A stretch of DNA of 35,420 bases from Paludibacteraceae bacterium (GTDB taxonomy: Bacteria; Bacteroidota; Bacteroidia; Bacteroidales; Paludibacteraceae). Made by a program: the position numbers and the translations under genes. Of this stretch, positions 33,087 through 35,420 are shown piece by piece; position 1 is the stretch's first letter, and each line of letters starts with the position of its first letter. Where the stretch lies: the NCBI GenBank assembly GCA_024683975.1, contig JAIKXR010000093.1, positions 1 to 35,420 on the forward strand, given 5' to 3'. The notes under the pieces are model-generated. The model was not told the DNA's origin. It worked only from the letters and a program-made list of their open reading frames with translations, and ran no database searches.

Positions 33087-33119
33087 ATACTTTTTTTTAC
33101 TCTACTATACTTTTTTTTA
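33087..33119 (-). repeat. Duplicated A-tract element upstream of the mreB promoter
   Basis: ATACTTTTTTTTA occurs twice on the plus strand (33087-33099 and 33107-33119), exactly 20 bp apart, with a third T run at 33068-33074. On the promoter strand these are A8 tracts spaced about two helical turns apart, directly upstream of the -33 box. They resemble UP-element or bent-DNA sequences. The remaining stretch to 33208 is A/T-rich with a weak CCAC/GTGG hairpin and no gene. Confidence 0.6.
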
Positions 33120-33208
33120 TTATCCTATTTTGTACCACTTATTCCACTTTTCGTGGTCATATTTATCGGCTCCATCAGCAGGAGTTATCCCACAATATCA
33201 TACCCTTA

Positions 33209-34486
33209 TCACACCATCCCTAATCCGTGCAGGAAGATGATGAGGATGGCGATAGGCACGGGTATGCGTATCGCCCACAGCCAGCATAGGAAAAGCCAGT
33301 GCGGCAGGCGGCTACCCTGCTGTAACTCTTCGCATGAGCCTTCCGACGGATAGAACCACCCCAGGAACAGCACAAAGCCCATACCGCCGAGAGGCATCAG
33401 AAACTTGCTCGTCAGGAAGTCGAACCAGTCGAACAGGCTTCTGCCCGCAATCTGGAAAACTCCGTCCAACGACAGGCTGCACGCCACAGCAAGAACGACG
33501 GTGACAGCAGTAGTGACAACCAATGCCCTGCCACGGGACACTCCGTGCTGCTCACCCAAGTACGCCACCGCAATCTCCTGAATGGAGACAGAGGAGGTGA
33601 TGGCTGCAATCAGCAGGAGGAAGAAGAAACAGACGGCGAACACCCCGCCCCACGGCATGGCGGCGAACACCGAAGGCAGGACGGAGAACACTAACTGCGG
33701 GCCTTCCGCCGGACTGAAACCGAAAGAAAAAACAGCCGGAAAGACAGCCACTCCCGCCACTATCGCCACCAGTGTGTCTATCCCCGCCACCTGCAACGCC
33801 GTGCGCGGCATGTTCTGGTTCTTGCGCATATAGGCGGCATAGGTCAGCATACAGCCCAAGCCTATACTCAGGCTGAAGAAAGCCTGCGACAGAGCTGACA
33901 GCCACACATCGCCTGTGATCTTGCTCCATACGGGGCGGAAAAGGAAACGCAGTCCGTCCATGCTGCCCGGCAGCGTGAGCGACCTCAAGACAAGCAGCAA
34001 CAGCAGCACCAGCAGCAGCGGCATCAGCCATCGTGACATGCGCTCAATGCCCTTCTGCACGCCCATCCACAACACAGCCGCATTGACAGCCAGCGCAATC
34101 AGCGTATTGACCATATCCGGCGGCGCGACACCGAACAGCGACAGCAGCAGATGCCTTATGCACCAGCCCGTAACCACTACATAGAAGGCGAGGATAAGCA
34201 CGCTGCACGCCACGCATGACCAACCCAACCAGTTCCACCTGCGCGAGCCGCTCAAAGCGCGCATCGCGCCCAATGCGTTCTTACCGCTGCGGCGGCCGAT
34301 GACGAACTCGCTGAGCATCACCGGCAGTCCGACTAACAGCACACAGACAATATACACTAAAAGGAAAGCCCCGCCGCCGTTTTCGCCCGTCAAATACGGG
34401 AATCTCCATATATTGCCAAGGCCGACGGCACTTCCCGCCGCAGCCATCACTACGCCTATCTTCGTTGCGAACTTGCTGTTTTCCAT
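33209..34486 (-). CDS. Sodium-dependent transporter, NSS (SNF) family
   Basis: 425 aa with about eleven hydrophobic helices. LeuT-type transporters carry amino acids or related substrates with Na+. The helix-1 signature 'GVVMAAAGSAVGLGNIWRFPY' with the unwound substrate/Na+ site is at residues ~12-32. 'GLPVMLSEFVIGRRSG' follows, then helix-6 'SQAFFSLSIGLGCMLTYAAYM' and 'IAAITSSVSIQEIAVAYL' (helix 8 Na+ site). Substrate cannot be read from sequence. The gene is noticeably G+C-rich relative to the flanking A/T-rich promoter region. It starts 24 bp after the AAA ATPase gene on the same strand. Confidence 0.93.
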   Translation of the reverse strand: MENSKFATKIGVVMAAAGSAVGLGNIWRFPYLTGENGGGAFLLVYIVCVLLVGLPVMLSEFVIGRRSGKNALGAMRALSGSRRWNWLGWSCVACSVLILAFYVVVTGWCIRHLLLSLFGVAPPDMVNTLIALAVNAAVLWMGVQKGIERMSRWLMPLLLVLLLLLVLRSLTLPGSMDGLRFLFRPVWSKITGDVWLSALSQAFFSLSIGLGCMLTYAAYMRKNQNMPRTALQVAGIDTLVAIVAGVAVFPAVFSFGFSPAEGPQLVFSVLPSVFAAMPWGGVFAVCFFFLLLIAAITSSVSIQEIAVAYLGEQHGVSRGRALVVTTAVTVVLAVACSLSLDGVFQIAGRSLFDWFDFLTSKFLMPLGGMGFVLFLGWFYPSEGSCEELQQGSRLPHWLFLCWLWAIRIPVPIAILIIFLHGLGMV

Positions 34487-34510
34487 GTGGGTTTGTCTTT
34501 AATGATTATA

Positions 34511-35420
34511 TCAGTTGAACCATTCCGAAGCCGGCAGTACTTGAATTGTATATCCTTCCCATTCCATAGTCCGTTTCTCATTAGCGGTCAGAACAAACAA
34601 ATCGCCACAATGCAGCTCCTGAGCGGCTTCAACCAATGCACTGCACTCACGGCGAACCGTCTTGACGGAAGTCATGTCGTAACTGACCTGAACCAACTGC
34701 TTCACGCAGTTATTCTCACGCAGAACGAAATTTATCTCCTTGTCATTACGCGTGCGATAGTAGAACACCGACCTCTCAGGATTATAGCCCTTCCGCAACA
34801 GATTGACAAAGACTTGGTTCTCCAATAGCCGTCCCAAGTTGTCGCTGGTTGAGAATGCTTTCGCAGCCACAAACCCATTGTCCACCACATAGATTTTCCT
34901 CGGTGCTTTGGTCATCAGTTTGAGTTTGTTGTTATAGCGCGGCAGGTAATAGAACAGGAACGGCTCATGGAGGTAGCCTATGAATTTCTGCGTAGTAGCG
35001 ACACTGCCGATATTCAACGCATTGGCTATGTCATTGGCACTTAACGGATTGCAGAAATTCGTCAGCAGATACAGTGCCATATTGTTTATATCCTCCGTCT
35101 TGCGTATTTTATGGCGTTTCACCACATCTTTCCAGATGATTGAGTCAAAGAGTGTGCCGAGGTAACTGTTGGCCAAAGAGCGTGCAGCCACCGTTTCCGG
35201 GTAACCACCCAAACGAAGATAGTCATCCTCAAGAACAGCGGCTTCATTGCGCTGTTCCGGCAACATGGCTTTCAGGTTCAAATGGTGCCATTCAAAGAAC
35301 TCTGCCAAACTGAAGGGCAACATCTCTATAGGCAGATATTTGCCGGTAAGCACGGTCGCCATCTCGCTTGATAGCATGTTGGCATTGCTGCCGGTGATGA
35401 TTAAGTTCTTCCCCTGACGG
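34511..35420 (-). CDS. AAA/DUF4143 ATPase, C-terminal part (partial)
   Basis: The frame is open through the right window edge, so the N-terminal part, including any Walker A, is outside. The visible ~302 codons begin with 'NLIITGSNANMLSSEMAT', the sensor segment of AAA_14 ATPases, then 'LTGKYLPIEMLPFSLAEFFEW' and 'LRLGGYPETV'. A DUF4143 region with a PD-(D/E)XK-like end follows ('ENQVFVNLLRKGY', 'VFYYRTRNDKEINFVLRE', 'QLVQVSYDM'). Such proteins are widespread in Bacteroidota and often multi-copy. The 'EINFVLRE...QVSYD' segment matches the nuclease-like fold seen in this family. Function in the cell is unknown. Confidence 0.9.
   Translation of the reverse strand, partial: RQGKNLIITGSNANMLSSEMATVLTGKYLPIEMLPFSLAEFFEWHHLNLKAMLPEQRNEAAVLEDDYLRLGGYPETVAARSLANSYLGTLFDSIIWKDVVKRHKIRKTEDINNMALYLLTNFCNPLSANDIANALNIGSVATTQKFIGYLHEPFLFYYLPRYNNKLKLMTKAPRKIYVVDNGFVAAKAFSTSDNLGRLLENQVFVNLLRKGYNPERSVFYYRTRNDKEINFVLRENNCVKQLVQVSYDMTSVKTVRRECSALVEAAQELHCGDLFVLTANEKRTMEWEGYTIQVLPASEWFN

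Noticed and set aside
33144-33156. CCAC/GTGG hairpin as terminator of the NSS transporter gene
   Set aside because: The stem is only 4-5 bp and is followed by A-rich, not U-rich, sequence on the transcript strand.

Overview
The window looks like a chromosomal segment of a member of the order Bacteroidales (phylum Bacteroidota). Many intergenic regions carry the Bacteroidota-type promoter, a TTTG-like -33 box, 18-20 bp, then TAnnTTTG. Shine-Dalgarno sequences are mostly absent. Family content also fits: a DUF3667 protein, a DUF6567-type lipoprotein, secreted proteins ending in a 'YDAxGN'-like tail, and a 48-aa 'MKTYINPE' peptide. I see no tRNA, rRNA, CRISPR array, transposase or phage module. 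Genus cannot be fixed from sequence alone.

Left (1-6.6 kb): the last codons of a secreted protein and its strong terminator; a promoter with a ~170-nt leader; a 1952-aa secreted repeat protein; a 48-aa ORF; then a hairpin. Next (6.7-9.6 kb): DUF3667 membrane protein and primosomal helicase PriA, joined by TAATG. From 9.6 to 15.5 kb, a tight seven-gene run behind one clear promoter: TPR membrane protein, ribH, an aspartokinase without ACT domains, a sugar nucleotidyltransferase, manA, queA and a TatD-family hydrolase. From 15.5 to 24.7 kb, single genes in alternating directions: GH29 fucosidase, DUF456 protein, a two-domain lipoprotein, a flippase-like membrane protein, a helix-hairpin-helix exported protein, a Na+/Ca2+ exchanger, ychF and a MurG-like glycosyltransferase. 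Several of these end tail to tail with 1-3 bp between stops, and two divergent pairs share compact overlapping promoters.

Right (24.7-35.4 kb), all on the minus strand: an overlapping run marC-queG-rpiB-radical SAM/SPASM; the rod-shape operon mreB-mreC-mreD-mrdA-rodA with a consensus promoter, long leader and phased A-tracts; a Na+-dependent NSS transporter; and the 3' part of an AAA/DUF4143 ATPase cut by the window edge.

Functional links: QueA and QueG are consecutive late steps of queuosine synthesis, in separate operons. MreB/C/D, PBP2 and RodA form the elongasome. ManA and the nucleotidyltransferase suggest activated-sugar supply. I do not see an obviously new multi-gene defence or mobile system. 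The points most worth a second look are the ACT-less aspartokinase, the 48-aa ORF beside the giant protein, the compact QueG, the two near-leaderless promoters, the mreB control region and the tandem repeats at 24.65 kb.
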